DNA from: Paraburkholderia flava
GTDB taxonomy: Bacteria > Pseudomonadota > Gammaproteobacteria > Burkholderiales > Burkholderiaceae
Direction of reading: 5' to 3'
NCBI RefSeq assembly: GCF_004359985.1
Contig: NZ_SMRO01000004.1
Location: 459,049-523,048 of the forward strand
Length of the DNA stretch: 64,000 bases
Shown here: one piece after another, positions 25,606 to 34,331 of the stretch
How positions within the stretch are numbered: the first letter of the stretch is position 1
Layout: each line of letters starts with the position of its first letter
Made by a program: the position numbers and the translations under genes
The notes under the pieces: generated by a model
What the model saw: the letters and a program-made list of their open reading frames with translations, nothing else
The model's database searches: none
Told to the model about the DNA's origin: nothing

Positions 25606-26898
25606 ATGCCACGCGCACTCTTCAGCTCACTCCCGGCACTGGTCTTCGCCGCAACCGCCATCACATTCACTGCGCTGTCGACCACCGCGCTCTCCGCCGA
25701 ATCCCAACCCGTCACCGAAGACGGCGGCGTCCCCGCGTTCTACATGTGGACCGATGCGATCCCATCGACGCCCGGCCACATGCTGCGCACCGAACCGCTG
25801 ACGTCCGAACAAAGTCTCGCGGACGCCGCGCAAAACATCCGCATCCTGTACACGTCGACCGACGGTATCGACAACCACACGCCGATCGTCGTGTCCGGTG
25901 CGCTGTTCGTGCCGAAGGGCACACCGCCACAAGGCGGCTGGCCGTTGATGGCGTGGGCGCACGGCACCGTCGGCAGCGCCGACGTGTGCGCGCCGTCGTT
26001 CAAGCATCGCAGCCCGCGCGACTCGCGTTACCTGAACTACTGGCTCGCGCACGGCTACGCAGTCGTCGCGACCGACTATCAGGGACTCGGCACGCCGGGC
26101 CTGCATCCGTACGGGCTCACGCGTCCGCTCGCGTACGGTGTGCTCGACAGCATTCGCGCGGTCGAGGGTGGCAGCTTCGACGTGTCGAAGCGGGTCGTCG
26201 TGTTCGGACAGTCGCAAGGCGGACGCGCGGCGTTCGCGACGGCCGTCTATGCAAAGGACTACGCGCCGGAGCTGGACGTCGTAGGCGTGGTCGCGACGGG
26301 CACGCCGTACGCGGCTCCACACGAACGCGCGGACGATGCAGAGGTTGCGAACGCGCACCGCTCCGTCGTGCCGACTTTCGCGTACGACATGCTGCGCCTG
26401 AGCACCGCGTCGATGCTCGACCCGTCGTTCGTTCCCGCCGACTACCTGAACGAGCGCGCGATGCCCGCGTTCGAACTCAGTCAGCGCGATTGCCTGCACG
26501 CGATCGAACAGCGCATCGTCGCGGACAAGCTGACGTTCGACAGCAGCTTCAAGCGCTCGCCGAAACCGATGTTGCACAAGATCAGCGAACAAGCCGCATA
26601 CCCGACGCTGAAGTCCGGCATCCCGATCTTCGTCGGCACCGGTGGCAAAGACCGCGACGTGTTCGTGCCGGGCCAGGTCGCGCTCGTCAAGCATGCGTGC
26701 GAAGCGGGTGACCGGATCGAATGGCATCTCTATCCGGCGCTCGATCACTCGGCGACCGTCAACGGTTCGCTGCCCGACTCGACGCAGTTCGTCGCGCGGG
26801 CATTCGCGGGCGAGCGCATCGGCGGCAACTGCGCGTCGCTGCCGGCGTGGCCGGTGAATGCGTCGCAGGACAGCGCGTCCGCTGCCGGCGGAAACTAG
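25606..26898 (+). CDS. Secreted lipase-like alpha/beta-hydrolase
   Basis: A 430-aa exported protein. The signal peptide (ALFSSLPALVFAATAITFTAL...) is cleaved around TTALSAE. The nucleophile elbow is VVFGQSQGGRAA, the Asp is near FVGTGGKDRDVFVP and the His is in YPALDHSATVNG. It resembles secretory lipase (LIP)-type hydrolases. AAGGA sits 11 bases before the ATG. The preceding 186 bases (25420-25605) hold no clear gene; no partner is evident. Confidence 0.85.
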   Translation: MPRALFSSLPALVFAATAITFTALSTTALSAESQPVTEDGGVPAFYMWTDAIPSTPGHMLRTEPLTSEQSLADAAQNIRILYTSTDGIDNHTPIVVSGALFVPKGTPPQGGWPLMAWAHGTVGSADVCAPSFKHRSPRDSRYLNYWLAHGYAVVATDYQGLGTPGLHPYGLTRPLAYGVLDSIRAVEGGSFDVSKRVVVFGQSQGGRAAFATAVYAKDYAPELDVVGVVATGTPYAAPHERADDAEVANAHRSVVPTFAYDMLRLSTASMLDPSFVPADYLNERAMPAFELSQRDCLHAIEQRIVADKLTFDSSFKRSPKPMLHKISEQAAYPTLKSGIPIFVGTGGKDRDVFVPGQVALVKHACEAGDRIEWHLYPALDHSATVNGSLPDSTQFVARAFAGERIGGNCASLPAWPVNASQDSASAAGGN

Positions 26899-27302
26899 CG
26901 CCCCCCTCTCTTCATCAAGCCGGCCGGCAAACGATTCGCGGTTTCGCATTTAACTTCGCATACCCGAGCAAATCGTTTCGCGGGCCGCGCTATAAAGCCA
27001 GTGTGCGCGCGACCCCGTCAACCTTACCCATCGAATCGCATCGATCGGTAAGACCGAACGCAGCGTCATCGAAAAAACCGCACCGAACGGTCTGTTCAGC
27101 CACGGCCTTTCGACACACGCGTTTCGCGACACCCTATCCGATCGACATCATTTGCCGGTCAGCGCATTTTCGTCTTGAAATTAACGCAATGCACTGCCAG
27201 GCTATGCGCCGGGCGCGTTTCAGCAGGAGCCCTTAGCTGTCACCCCACTCATCGCGATGGCCACGCTAGCTGTCGCGAGATCACAGACGAGGAACGTCCA
27301 AT
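26899..27302. other. 404-base region before pilM
   Basis: No gene is visible. CTTACC...GGTAAG (27023-27052) is an imperfect inverted repeat. The last 120 bases are slightly AT-rich (AAATTAACG at 27177-27185) and probably hold the pilMV promoter, but I cannot place -35/-10 boxes with confidence. Confidence 0.35.
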
Positions 27303-27773
27303 ATGTGGGCAATCTGGATCATGATTGCCGGCGCGGCGCTCGCTTCTTTTTATGCGTTGTTGCCGGATGCCAATCTGGCCGGCCCGCCACCCGACATGCC
27401 CGCCGCGCTGGCAGGCGACATGGCGACCTACCGCAGCCAGCTCGAGAACTACGTACTGCAGAATCCGACGACGGTGGGTGCGGTGCCGCAGACGCAGTTC
27501 GTGCAGCCGGCCAACTGGAACTACACGTCGTCGCGCTGGCAGAACTACGTCAACAACAAAGTCCTCGTCGTGTACCCCGCCACGGGCGGCGTACCGTTGC
27601 CGCCCGGATTCCTCGGCGCGATGCTCAGGCAGGCCGGCTACTCGGTCGAAGCCGGCTCGTCGCAGAGCGGAGAGATCGTCAATCCACTGAACAACGGCGG
27701 CAACGTCACACTGCCGGCCGGCATGCCCCCACTCACCGACGGAACGCCCGTATGGATCGCACAAGTTTCCTGA
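27303..27773 (+). CDS. pilM: PilM-like type IVb pilus protein
   Basis: A 156-aa protein with one N-terminal hydrophobic helix (MWAIWIMIAGAALASFYALL), then a periplasmic domain (YRSQLENYVLQNP..., NKVLVVYPATGGVPLPPGFLGAMLRQ). It matches the small R64-type thin-pilus PilM family by pattern and by its position in front of PilV. It has GAGGAA upstream. Its stop (TGATG) overlaps the PilV start, so translation is coupled. The role in pilus assembly is not well defined for the family. Confidence 0.6.
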   Translation: MWAIWIMIAGAALASFYALLPDANLAGPPPDMPAALAGDMATYRSQLENYVLQNPTTVGAVPQTQFVQPANWNYTSSRWQNYVNNKVLVVYPATGGVPLPPGFLGAMLRQAGYSVEAGSSQSGEIVNPLNNGGNVTLPAGMPPLTDGTPVWIAQVS

Positions 27774-29404
27774 TGCGCCGCGCTGCTGCGCGACCGGCTC
27801 GATACGCTCGACCCGCTCGACGACAACGCGGCATCACGTTGCTCGAAACGCTCGCCGCGCTGCTGATCGGCGCAATGGTGATCGCAGGCATCGCGACGAT
27901 GATCAACAGTTCGTTGAAGGACAGTCGCGATCAGCAGGTTGCCGAGTATCAAAAGCAGCTTGCGAATGCGGTGAATCAGGCGATTAATCTGAATTACGCG
28001 ACGGTTCTCGACAACGTTCCGGCCGGGCAGATCACCACCTGGTCCACTGCCGACATGGTGACGCAAAAGCTGATCCCAGCCAGCTACGCGAATGCCCAAA
28101 ACGCGTTCGGGCAATCTTATTGTCTGCTGTTGCAGCAGCCGGTCGTCGGACAGATCGACGCGCTGCTCGTCAGCACCAACGGCACCCCAATTCCCGACGC
28201 CGATATCGGTTATATCGCGGCGAACTCGGGTGTTGGCGGTGGCTTGATCAAGGCGGGCAATCCAGTTACCGCGATTGGCGCCTATGGCGGCTGGAGCACG
28301 CCGGTCTCGACCTGGAACTCGCAGACGTGCGCGGGCACGCCGGGCCATCTCGTCAGCCAGGTATTCACGAACGGTCCGGGCAATTCACCGGCCGACGATT
28401 TTCTGTATCGCAATGCGGTGCCGAACCGGCCGGATCTGAATGCGATGAATGTGCCGATCGGGTTAAGCATGGTCACGGCCGGCACCGGCTGTGCCAATTT
28501 CACCGCCACGTCCGCGCCCTTCGCGGCCGATACGAGCAATCACTTGCTGACGTGCATCGGGGGATTCTGGACGCCGACGTCGTGGCGCGAGCCGGTCGCC
28601 AATGTTGCCGCGTTGCAGACGCTGGCAGGCCAGGTGCCGGCCGAGACGCGTGTCACACTCGACAGCAAGCTGCCTTATACGTGGAACGGGACTACGTGGG
28701 TGCCGGTTGCGATCGACGACAATGGCGCGCTGAATTTCCCGAAAGTCGTTGCTGCGGGTAACCAATGCGGACTAGGACTCGACGGCAAAGCCCAAACAGA
28801 CCCAGCCGCATTGCAGATCGGTGTGAATTCGAACGGCGAGGTGCTGTCCTGTCAAAGCGGTCTATGGGCAAGCACGGCAACTATTGTGCTCGGCACGATG
28901 GACGCCAACTGCCAGATCATCTACCCGGCCAGCGGGCCGCCGTATGACTACCCCAACTGCCTCGCGCCGAACAACGCGAATTCATGGGATTCAGTCTCCG
29001 GCACGATGAACAATTACGTCTACCGAAACGTGTCGCTCAAACGCAATGCGCTGATCACCGTAACGAGCTACGCACATATGAACTATGCGCAATGCGGCAA
29101 GTCGGGATGGCTGGGGCAACTGGCGCAGTATCTGGACATCATGGACTCGTCGAAAACGACGTCGTACGCGCACACGGAAATGCAGACACCTAATATCTCC
29201 GATGCTTCCGGAGGCGTGAGCATGTCGCTGAATCAGCCGTTACCGCCTGGCAATTACGTGATCAGTATCAAGACGAACTGGGGGGCATTCACGGGGCCGG
29301 GTACGAACGGAGCAACGTGGTTTTCCAGCTACTGTCCGGCGGGGGGTGGAACCGTCATCAATACGCCGCTAGAGATGGGGTGGAACGTGAGTACCGTGTA
29401 TTGA
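27773..29404 (+). CDS. pilV: PilV-like type IVb minor pilin/tip adhesin
   Basis: A 543-aa prepilin. The basic leader ends RRQRG^ITLLE, with the prepilin-peptidase Gly at -1 and Glu at +5, followed by a 20-residue helix (TLAALLIGAMVIAGIATMI). The mature part resembles shufflon PilV proteins, with repeated CxGxW-type elements (LTCIGGFWTPTSW, LSCQSGLWAS) and a distinct C-terminal putative binding domain. An in-frame ATG at 27752 is the alternative start. No shufflon recombinase, ATPase, secretin or major pilin is in the window. Confidence 0.75.
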   Translation: MRRAAARPARYARPARRQRGITLLETLAALLIGAMVIAGIATMINSSLKDSRDQQVAEYQKQLANAVNQAINLNYATVLDNVPAGQITTWSTADMVTQKLIPASYANAQNAFGQSYCLLLQQPVVGQIDALLVSTNGTPIPDADIGYIAANSGVGGGLIKAGNPVTAIGAYGGWSTPVSTWNSQTCAGTPGHLVSQVFTNGPGNSPADDFLYRNAVPNRPDLNAMNVPIGLSMVTAGTGCANFTATSAPFAADTSNHLLTCIGGFWTPTSWREPVANVAALQTLAGQVPAETRVTLDSKLPYTWNGTTWVPVAIDDNGALNFPKVVAAGNQCGLGLDGKAQTDPAALQIGVNSNGEVLSCQSGLWASTATIVLGTMDANCQIIYPASGPPYDYPNCLAPNNANSWDSVSGTMNNYVYRNVSLKRNALITVTSYAHMNYAQCGKSGWLGQLAQYLDIMDSSKTTSYAHTEMQTPNISDASGGVSMSLNQPLPPGNYVISIKTNWGAFTGPGTNGATWFSSYCPAGGGTVINTPLEMGWNVSTVY

Positions 29405-29417
29405 GAAGGGTAAAGGC

Positions 29418-29462
29418 GGCGCGACCGTGGCGGTACGTCGCAGCACGTATCGCCGTCGCGCC
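29418..29462 (+). terminator. Hairpin after pilV
   Basis: A long GC-rich stem begins 14 bases after the PilV stop: GGCGCGAC pairs with GTCGCGCC and an inner GGCG/CGCC continues. No clean T-run follows (GATCACTTTCTC), so termination efficiency is uncertain. The rest of the gap to 29689 shows no gene. Confidence 0.4.
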
Positions 29463-29689
29463 GATCACTTTCTCTCCCGCGACGCGTCACTGAAACACCA
29501 GGTAACAAACTCTTGCGTCAAATCGACGGAATAGCACCACCCCGCGACACGTTCTGACTACAGCAGGCGCATTTCGTCGAGCCTTCATGTGCTCCGGCTA
29601 TGCGTCCTGCCAGGCGAACCGATGGGGTCTACACGGTGTCGGCGCGGCGCCCCGCGTCGCGATACCGGACCGTCGAGCAGGACGAATTC

Positions 29690-30211
29690 ATGCGCAATTT
29701 CATTGGACTCGGCATCGTGGTGTGCAGCTGCGTCGCATGCACGACGGCGGTCGTGCCGCAACCCGCCACGCAGTCATATTCACCGACCGCAGCAGCCGTG
29801 TCGCCCACGTGCCGGCCGGTCAACGCCACCGCGAATGTCGACGGCAGCCCGCAGAACCTGACCGGCCTCGCATGCAAACAGCCCGACGGCACCTGGCGGA
29901 TCCAGCAGCCGGACGCAGGCGTCGACGTGCTGCCGCCATACGCGAACGATGCGGACTATGCGGACGACTATCCGTACTACCCGTATTACGACCCGTGGTT
30001 CTACGGGCCGCTCGCCTTCGGCTTCGGCGGATCGATCATCTTCGTGAATCATTTTCACCATTTCCATCATGGGGATCATGGTCACTATGGCGGACACGGC
30101 GGCTTTCATAACGGCTTTCACGGAGGCCACAGCTTTCATGGCGCTGGATTCCACGGAGGCAACAGCTTCCCTGGCGGCGGTGGATTTCACGGCGGCGGCG
30201 GACGTCGATAG
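29690..30211 (+). CDS. His/Gly-rich lipoprotein of unknown function
   Basis: A 173-aa protein with a lipoprotein signal (MRNFIGLGIVVCSCVAC, lipobox V-A-C). A small domain with two Cys (SPTCRPVNATAN..., LACKQPDGTWRIQ) is followed by a Tyr/Asp/Pro-rich segment. The C-terminal 60 residues contain many HxH, HGG and FHGG units. The His-rich tail could bind metal ions. The DUF1571 gene follows 3 bases after its stop, likely in one operon. Confidence 0.75.
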   Translation: MRNFIGLGIVVCSCVACTTAVVPQPATQSYSPTAAAVSPTCRPVNATANVDGSPQNLTGLACKQPDGTWRIQQPDAGVDVLPPYANDADYADDYPYYPYYDPWFYGPLAFGFGGSIIFVNHFHHFHHGDHGHYGGHGGFHNGFHGGHSFHGAGFHGGNSFPGGGGFHGGGGRR

Positions 30212-30214
30212 TTC

Positions 30215-31195
30215 ATGCAGCGAGAAGCCTCACGCAACCGTCGATGCAACCGCCGATGGAACCTCCACACCTCCGTCAGAGACGCGATGTGGTCGGCGGT
30301 TGTGTGGCTGACGATCGCGAGCGCCCTGTCGCTGTGGATCGCATGCGACGCTCGCGCCGCAGAAACGGAAACGGAAGCGGGCGCATCAGCGGCCACAGCG
30401 GAACGAAGCCCCGGCGTTCCACCGACGCAGGTCGGCAAGCTGCCAGTCGATCAGCAAGTCCGCTGGCTACGTCACGCCGCACAAACCGGCGCGCTTGAAA
30501 AACTCGACGACACCCAGCTGCTCGCGCTGTTCCAGTCGCTCGATCCGCTGACCGTACCGCGCTATATCGAAGCGGGACCAAACGGCTATCCGTCGTACGA
30601 GTTCACGATGATGCGTCGCGAGCGCATTCGCGGCATCTGGCCGAAGCGCGCCGATCACATGCTGGTGCGACTCACACGAGAGCCCCTGCGGATCTACGCA
30701 AAATGGCTGCCCGACGGCGCGCATGCGGGCCAGGAAATCATCTATGACGAATCCCGGCGCAGCAACGAAATCTACGGCCACCTGGGCGGCCTGCTGAACG
30801 TGATGCCAATGTGGGCCTCGATGAACGGCGCGCTCGCGCATGCGCAGTCGAATCATCAGGTGCGCGACCTCGGCACCGAGTTCATCGCGAGCCAGTTTCT
30901 CGCCGAAGGCAAAAAGTTCTCGGAGTCCGGCGTCATGCGTCCGGAGCGGATCGACGTGCAGACGATCGACGGTGTACGCGTCGTCGCATTCACGTACGAA
31001 ACGCCCACGGGCCAGCCCGAGTTCTACGCGAAGAAGGAAACGCTTGGACTCGATCTGCGGCATCCGTGGTTTCAGACCGCCGAGTCCTACGACAACGAAG
31101 GCCGCCTCTTCGAAAAGATCGTGTTCGAAACAGTCACGCCGCAAACCTTCGACGACTCGACGTTCGATCCGAAGAACCCCGCATACCGCTTCTAG
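30215..31195 (+). CDS. DUF1571-family exported protein
   Basis: Up to 326 aa; an internal ATG at 30287 (MWSAVVWLTIASALSLWIAC) places a signal peptide at the very N terminus and may be the real start. The mature protein matches the DUF1571 pattern (YTFEMMRRERI-like EFTMMRRERIRG, PLRIYAKWL, GQEIIYDESRR, YDNEGRLFEKIVF). It is likely a periplasmic, LolA-like beta-rich protein of unknown function. It lies immediately before a duplicated ykgJ 5' end. Confidence 0.7.
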   Translation: MQREASRNRRCNRRWNLHTSVRDAMWSAVVWLTIASALSLWIACDARAAETETEAGASAATAERSPGVPPTQVGKLPVDQQVRWLRHAAQTGALEKLDDTQLLALFQSLDPLTVPRYIEAGPNGYPSYEFTMMRRERIRGIWPKRADHMLVRLTREPLRIYAKWLPDGAHAGQEIIYDESRRSNEIYGHLGGLLNVMPMWASMNGALAHAQSNHQVRDLGTEFIASQFLAEGKKFSESGVMRPERIDVQTIDGVRVVAFTYETPTGQPEFYAKKETLGLDLRHPWFQTAESYDNEGRLFEKIVFETVTPQTFDDSTFDPKNPAYRF

Positions 31196-31216
31196 GCCGC
31201 GCGCAACACCGCGCTT

Positions 31217-31291
31217 CCCGCGCAAAATCCGGCGCGCCGGTAGAATGCCCTGATCCCCGCAGCCCACACCACGACGAACAATCTCGACTTC
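31217..31291 (+). repeat. Left copy of the duplicated ykgJ promoter/5' end (decayed)
   Basis: 75 bases match 36059-36132 at about 70 positions with one indel. The copy includes the TAGAAT -10 hexamer (31241-31246), the untranslated leader and the first 7 codons of the YkgJ-type gene. Its start codon has become ACG, so this copy is not translated as YkgJ. Similarity is lost sharply after CTCGACTTC. The promoter may now serve the two-component genes. Confidence 0.8.
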
Positions 31292-31348
31292 TACAGGGAC
31301 GGGGAGTCGCCAGCGCCTGGCCGCGGACCCCGACGGAGGTAGCGAGTA

Positions 31349-32143
31349 GTGACCACCAGTGAACGAAAGCCTGGAACGGCAGCGGGTGTTTCTTCCAGTC
31401 GGCTCCCATCGATGACGCCGTCGCTGCCCGCGCGGCCCCTGCGCATTCTGCTCGTCGAAGACGATGTCGACATGGCGCGCCTCATCGGCCAGACCATTGC
31501 CGAGAACGGGTTTTCGCCACGGTTCGCCGCCTCGGCAACGGAGATGGATCTTCAATTGCGCGATGGCGACATCGATCTGATTCTTCTCGACAACATGCTT
31601 CCCGGCGAAGACGGACTTGAAATTTGCCGTCGCTTGCGAACCGTGTCGAGCCTGCCGATCATCATGCTGACAGCGTCCGATGATGACGGCGATCGCATCA
31701 ACGCGCTCGAGCTTGGCGCTGATGACTACATCACCAAGCCCTTCAACTCGCGCGAACTGGTCGCGCGCCTTCGGACCGTCATGCGGCGGAGCCAGCTCGG
31801 ACGAGGCGCCGACGCTGTGCGCCCTCGGACCTTTCGATTCGCCGGCTGGTGCGTCCATACCGTCGAACGTCAGCTCTATAACCCGGATGGCGCGCGCATA
31901 ACGGCAACGAGTGCCGAATTCGATCTTCTTGTCGCCTTCTGCCTTAACCCGGGCCAGGTCATTTCACGGGAGCAACTGCTCGACCTGACTTATGGTGGCG
32001 CGGCCGGCCCTACCGAGCGAACCGTCGATGTTCATGTCAGCCGCATCCGTCAGAAAATCGAGGCCGATCCCCGAGAGCCGACGCTAATCAAGACCGTGCG
32101 GCTTGGAGGCTATCTGTTCACTCCACCGGTGGACGCGTCGTGA
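31349..32143 (+). CDS. OmpR-family response regulator
   Basis: A 264-aa regulator. The receiver domain has the acidic pocket VEDDVD (residues 36-41), the phospho-acceptor Asp81 in LILLDNMLPGEDG and Lys130 in DDYITKPF. The C-terminal winged helix is typical (TSAEFDLLVAFCLNPGQVISREQLLDLTYG... RTVDVHVSRIRQKIE). The GTG start is supported by GGAGG 11 bases upstream. An extra N terminus of about 30 residues is unusual. Its stop overlaps the kinase start by 4 bases. Confidence 0.92.
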   Translation: MTTSERKPGTAAGVSSSRLPSMTPSLPARPLRILLVEDDVDMARLIGQTIAENGFSPRFAASATEMDLQLRDGDIDLILLDNMLPGEDGLEICRRLRTVSSLPIIMLTASDDDGDRINALELGADDYITKPFNSRELVARLRTVMRRSQLGRGADAVRPRTFRFAGWCVHTVERQLYNPDGARITATSAEFDLLVAFCLNPGQVISREQLLDLTYGGAAGPTERTVDVHVSRIRQKIEADPREPTLIKTVRLGGYLFTPPVDAS

Positions 32144-33537
32144 TCGACAGCCTCAAACGATATTTGCCGAAGAGCATCGCGGCCCAACTGACCACTGTCG
32201 TTCTCGTGTCCGTTCTGCTGGGGGTGTTGCTGACGACAGCCACATTGAGCATCGTCGTCACGCGTTCGGGGATGCGAATGGATCCGGAAGCAAAGGCCGC
32301 GTCGGAAGCGGCCCGCATCGCGACCATCGTCAAAGAGGCGGCGAACGCCCGCTCGCCCGAGCAATTGGCGAATGTGATCGCCGGTGCGCAATCAAGCACG
32401 GGCTCTGTCCGGCTGGTGTCAAAACGGGAACTGCCTGACGCCTCGGGCGAGGCGAGCAGCTACGTGAAGCGAGTGTCCGCCGGCTTGCGGCAGAGCTGGC
32501 ATATCGATCCCATTGCGATGGCCACGCATTCGATCGCCGTCGATATTGGCGACGGGCGAGCGCTCCTGTTTCAGGAATCCGAACGGCAATTGCTGCAGAC
32601 GTTTATCACCGTCCAGGCGATCGTCGGTATCGGCTTGATTGTCGTCGTCGTTCTGGCACTTTCGATCTACGCGATCGGTTGGGTCACAAGACCCTTGTCG
32701 ACGATCGCCCGGGCAACCCGGGCATTTGGGCAATCCCCGCACAACGACGACCCGCTGGACACCAGCGGCCCCGCCGAAATTGCACAGGTTGCGGAAGCGC
32801 TCAACGACATGCGCCGACGCATCCGCAAGCTCGTCGACGATCGAACCGGCATGCTGGCCGCGATCAGTCATGACCTGCGCACGCCGCTGACGCGTCTCAA
32901 GCTCCGTTCCGAGCGCGTGACGGATGCCGGGACACGCGCCGCCATGTTGAGCGATATCTCTGCCATAGACGGCATGGTCCGCGGCGCATTGACTTACTTG
33001 CGTGATGGAGGAACGTCGGAGGCATTGCAACTTGTCGATCTTCCAAGTCTGTTACAGACGATATGCGATGCGTACAGCGACATCGGATCGGATGTCGTTT
33101 ACTCCGGCCCGGCGCGCCTGAATTTTGTCTGCCGCCCGGAGGGGCTGACCCGCGCAGTCATGAACATCATCGATAACGGCGTAAAGCATGGAACTCAGGT
33201 CGGGGTTTCCCTTGAACAACGAGGTCCGGGTGCAGTCGGAATCGAAGTCTGGGACAACGGCCCCGGCATTCCCGCAGACCTGCGGGAGAAGGTATTCGAA
33301 CCGTTCTTCAAGGTTGACAGCGCACGCTCGGTGGCGAAGAGCGGGTTCGGGCTGGGCCTTTCCATTGCGAAAGATATTGTTGATCGCCAGGGCGGCACGA
33401 TCACCTTGTCCGACAGGTCGCCATGTGGATTGTGCGTGCGCCTATCCCTCAGAGCAGATTTTCATCAGAGCGGCAGCGATGATTTGCCAGCTAGCAGACT
33501 GAAGATGCCGCCGTCGACAACACACGTTTCGGCATAG
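32140..33537 (+). CDS. Sensor histidine kinase (EnvZ-like class)
   Basis: A 465-aa inner-membrane kinase. Helix 1 is at about residues 16-40, a periplasmic domain of about 115 aa follows, helix 2 lies at 155-180, then HAMP. The H-box AAISHDLRTPLTRLKLRSE carries His244. The N-box NIIDNGVKHG, G1 DNGPGIP and G2 GFGLGLSIAKDIV are intact. The tail after the ATPase domain is longer than usual (about 25 aa). It is translationally coupled to the response regulator. Confidence 0.92.
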   Translation: MIDSLKRYLPKSIAAQLTTVVLVSVLLGVLLTTATLSIVVTRSGMRMDPEAKAASEAARIATIVKEAANARSPEQLANVIAGAQSSTGSVRLVSKRELPDASGEASSYVKRVSAGLRQSWHIDPIAMATHSIAVDIGDGRALLFQESERQLLQTFITVQAIVGIGLIVVVVLALSIYAIGWVTRPLSTIARATRAFGQSPHNDDPLDTSGPAEIAQVAEALNDMRRRIRKLVDDRTGMLAAISHDLRTPLTRLKLRSERVTDAGTRAAMLSDISAIDGMVRGALTYLRDGGTSEALQLVDLPSLLQTICDAYSDIGSDVVYSGPARLNFVCRPEGLTRAVMNIIDNGVKHGTQVGVSLEQRGPGAVGIEVWDNGPGIPADLREKVFEPFFKVDSARSVAKSGFGLGLSIAKDIVDRQGGTITLSDRSPCGLCVRLSLRADFHQSGSDDLPASRLKMPPSTTHVSA

Positions 33538-33599
33538 CAGCCGTCGGCTTGAGGCATCGGCCGGATTCCCCGTGCGCACGTCCCGCAGCACGCTGCAAC

Positions 33600-33619
33600 A
33601 TCTCTAAATATCACTAAAC
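33600..33619 (+). promoter_or_regulatory. Direct-repeat response-regulator site candidate
   Basis: ATCTCTAAAT is followed immediately by ATCACTAAAC: two 10-bp direct repeats, 8 of 10 identical, with the one-turn spacing used by OmpR-family regulators. They lie 106 bases before the membrane protein gene at 33725, in an AT-richer pocket. The remainder of 33538-33724 shows no gene. Confidence 0.45.
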
Positions 33620-33724
33620 ATCCGGCAGCATGTGCTCGCTCTACATTAGGAGCGCTTGCTTCCGTGATGTCGGCCGGCTGCGCCGGGGTCCGGAATGTCA
33701 CGTTGACGCTCAAGGACTCATGCC

Positions 33725-34327
33725 ATGCAAAAAGCTATCAGGCGAAACGCCTTTCGTACCCTTCTCTTATTTCATTTCCTCGGTATTGCTCTGTCAGTCG
33801 GATCGCGCTTCGTCGACTTCGTGATCGAGAAGCAGACCGAAGATTCCAGTCTGCAAATGCTCACGTTCGGTCGCGATCTCACCGGCGTCACCGCGCGAAC
33901 GCTCACTGCCCCTGGGTTCTGGCTGGTTATCGTGACAGGCGTAGCGATGACCCTCCTGCGATACGGGCGCCGACCACCGATCTGGGTGTGGATAAAAATA
34001 GGGCTGACGGTCGTGGGCCTGGTCGTAGCCTCCGCGCTTGTCGCACCTGCGTTGCAGGCTTCGAGGCAGTGGGCTCACTGGAGCGTTGATCACAATCAAC
34101 TGGCGCAACAGTTTGTGCAGAGCGCGTCCCACGCGTCCTTTTACGGGGCAATAGTCTTCACGCTGTTTCTCATCAATCTTCCCGTCGCGATCTGGAAGCC
34201 GTTCCTGTCGGTCAAGCCGCCATTTTCAGGCAGCAAAAAAAGCGAAGCCCAAGCGATCGTCGAACAGGCAGGCGGCACGGCTTCGAACTCAATCCCTTCT
34301 GTCAAACAAGTCAACCTCGGGAAGTAA
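33725..34327 (+). CDS. Integral membrane protein, DUF2269-like
   Basis: A 200-aa protein with four predicted transmembrane helices (LLLFHFLGIALSVGSRFV, FWLVIVTGVAMTLL, WIKIGLTVVGLVVASALV, FYGAIVFTLFLINLPVAIW) and a polar C-terminal tail. The layout and the histidines in the first and last helices (FHFLG, SHASFYG) recall small cytochrome-b-like or DUF2269 proteins, but the match is weak. It lies 4 bases upstream of the metallo-hydrolase gene, in one operon. Confidence 0.7.
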   Translation: MQKAIRRNAFRTLLLFHFLGIALSVGSRFVDFVIEKQTEDSSLQMLTFGRDLTGVTARTLTAPGFWLVIVTGVAMTLLRYGRRPPIWVWIKIGLTVVGLVVASALVAPALQASRQWAHWSVDHNQLAQQFVQSASHASFYGAIVFTLFLINLPVAIWKPFLSVKPPFSGSKKSEAQAIVEQAGGTASNSIPSVKQVNLGK

Positions 34328-34331
34328 AAAT

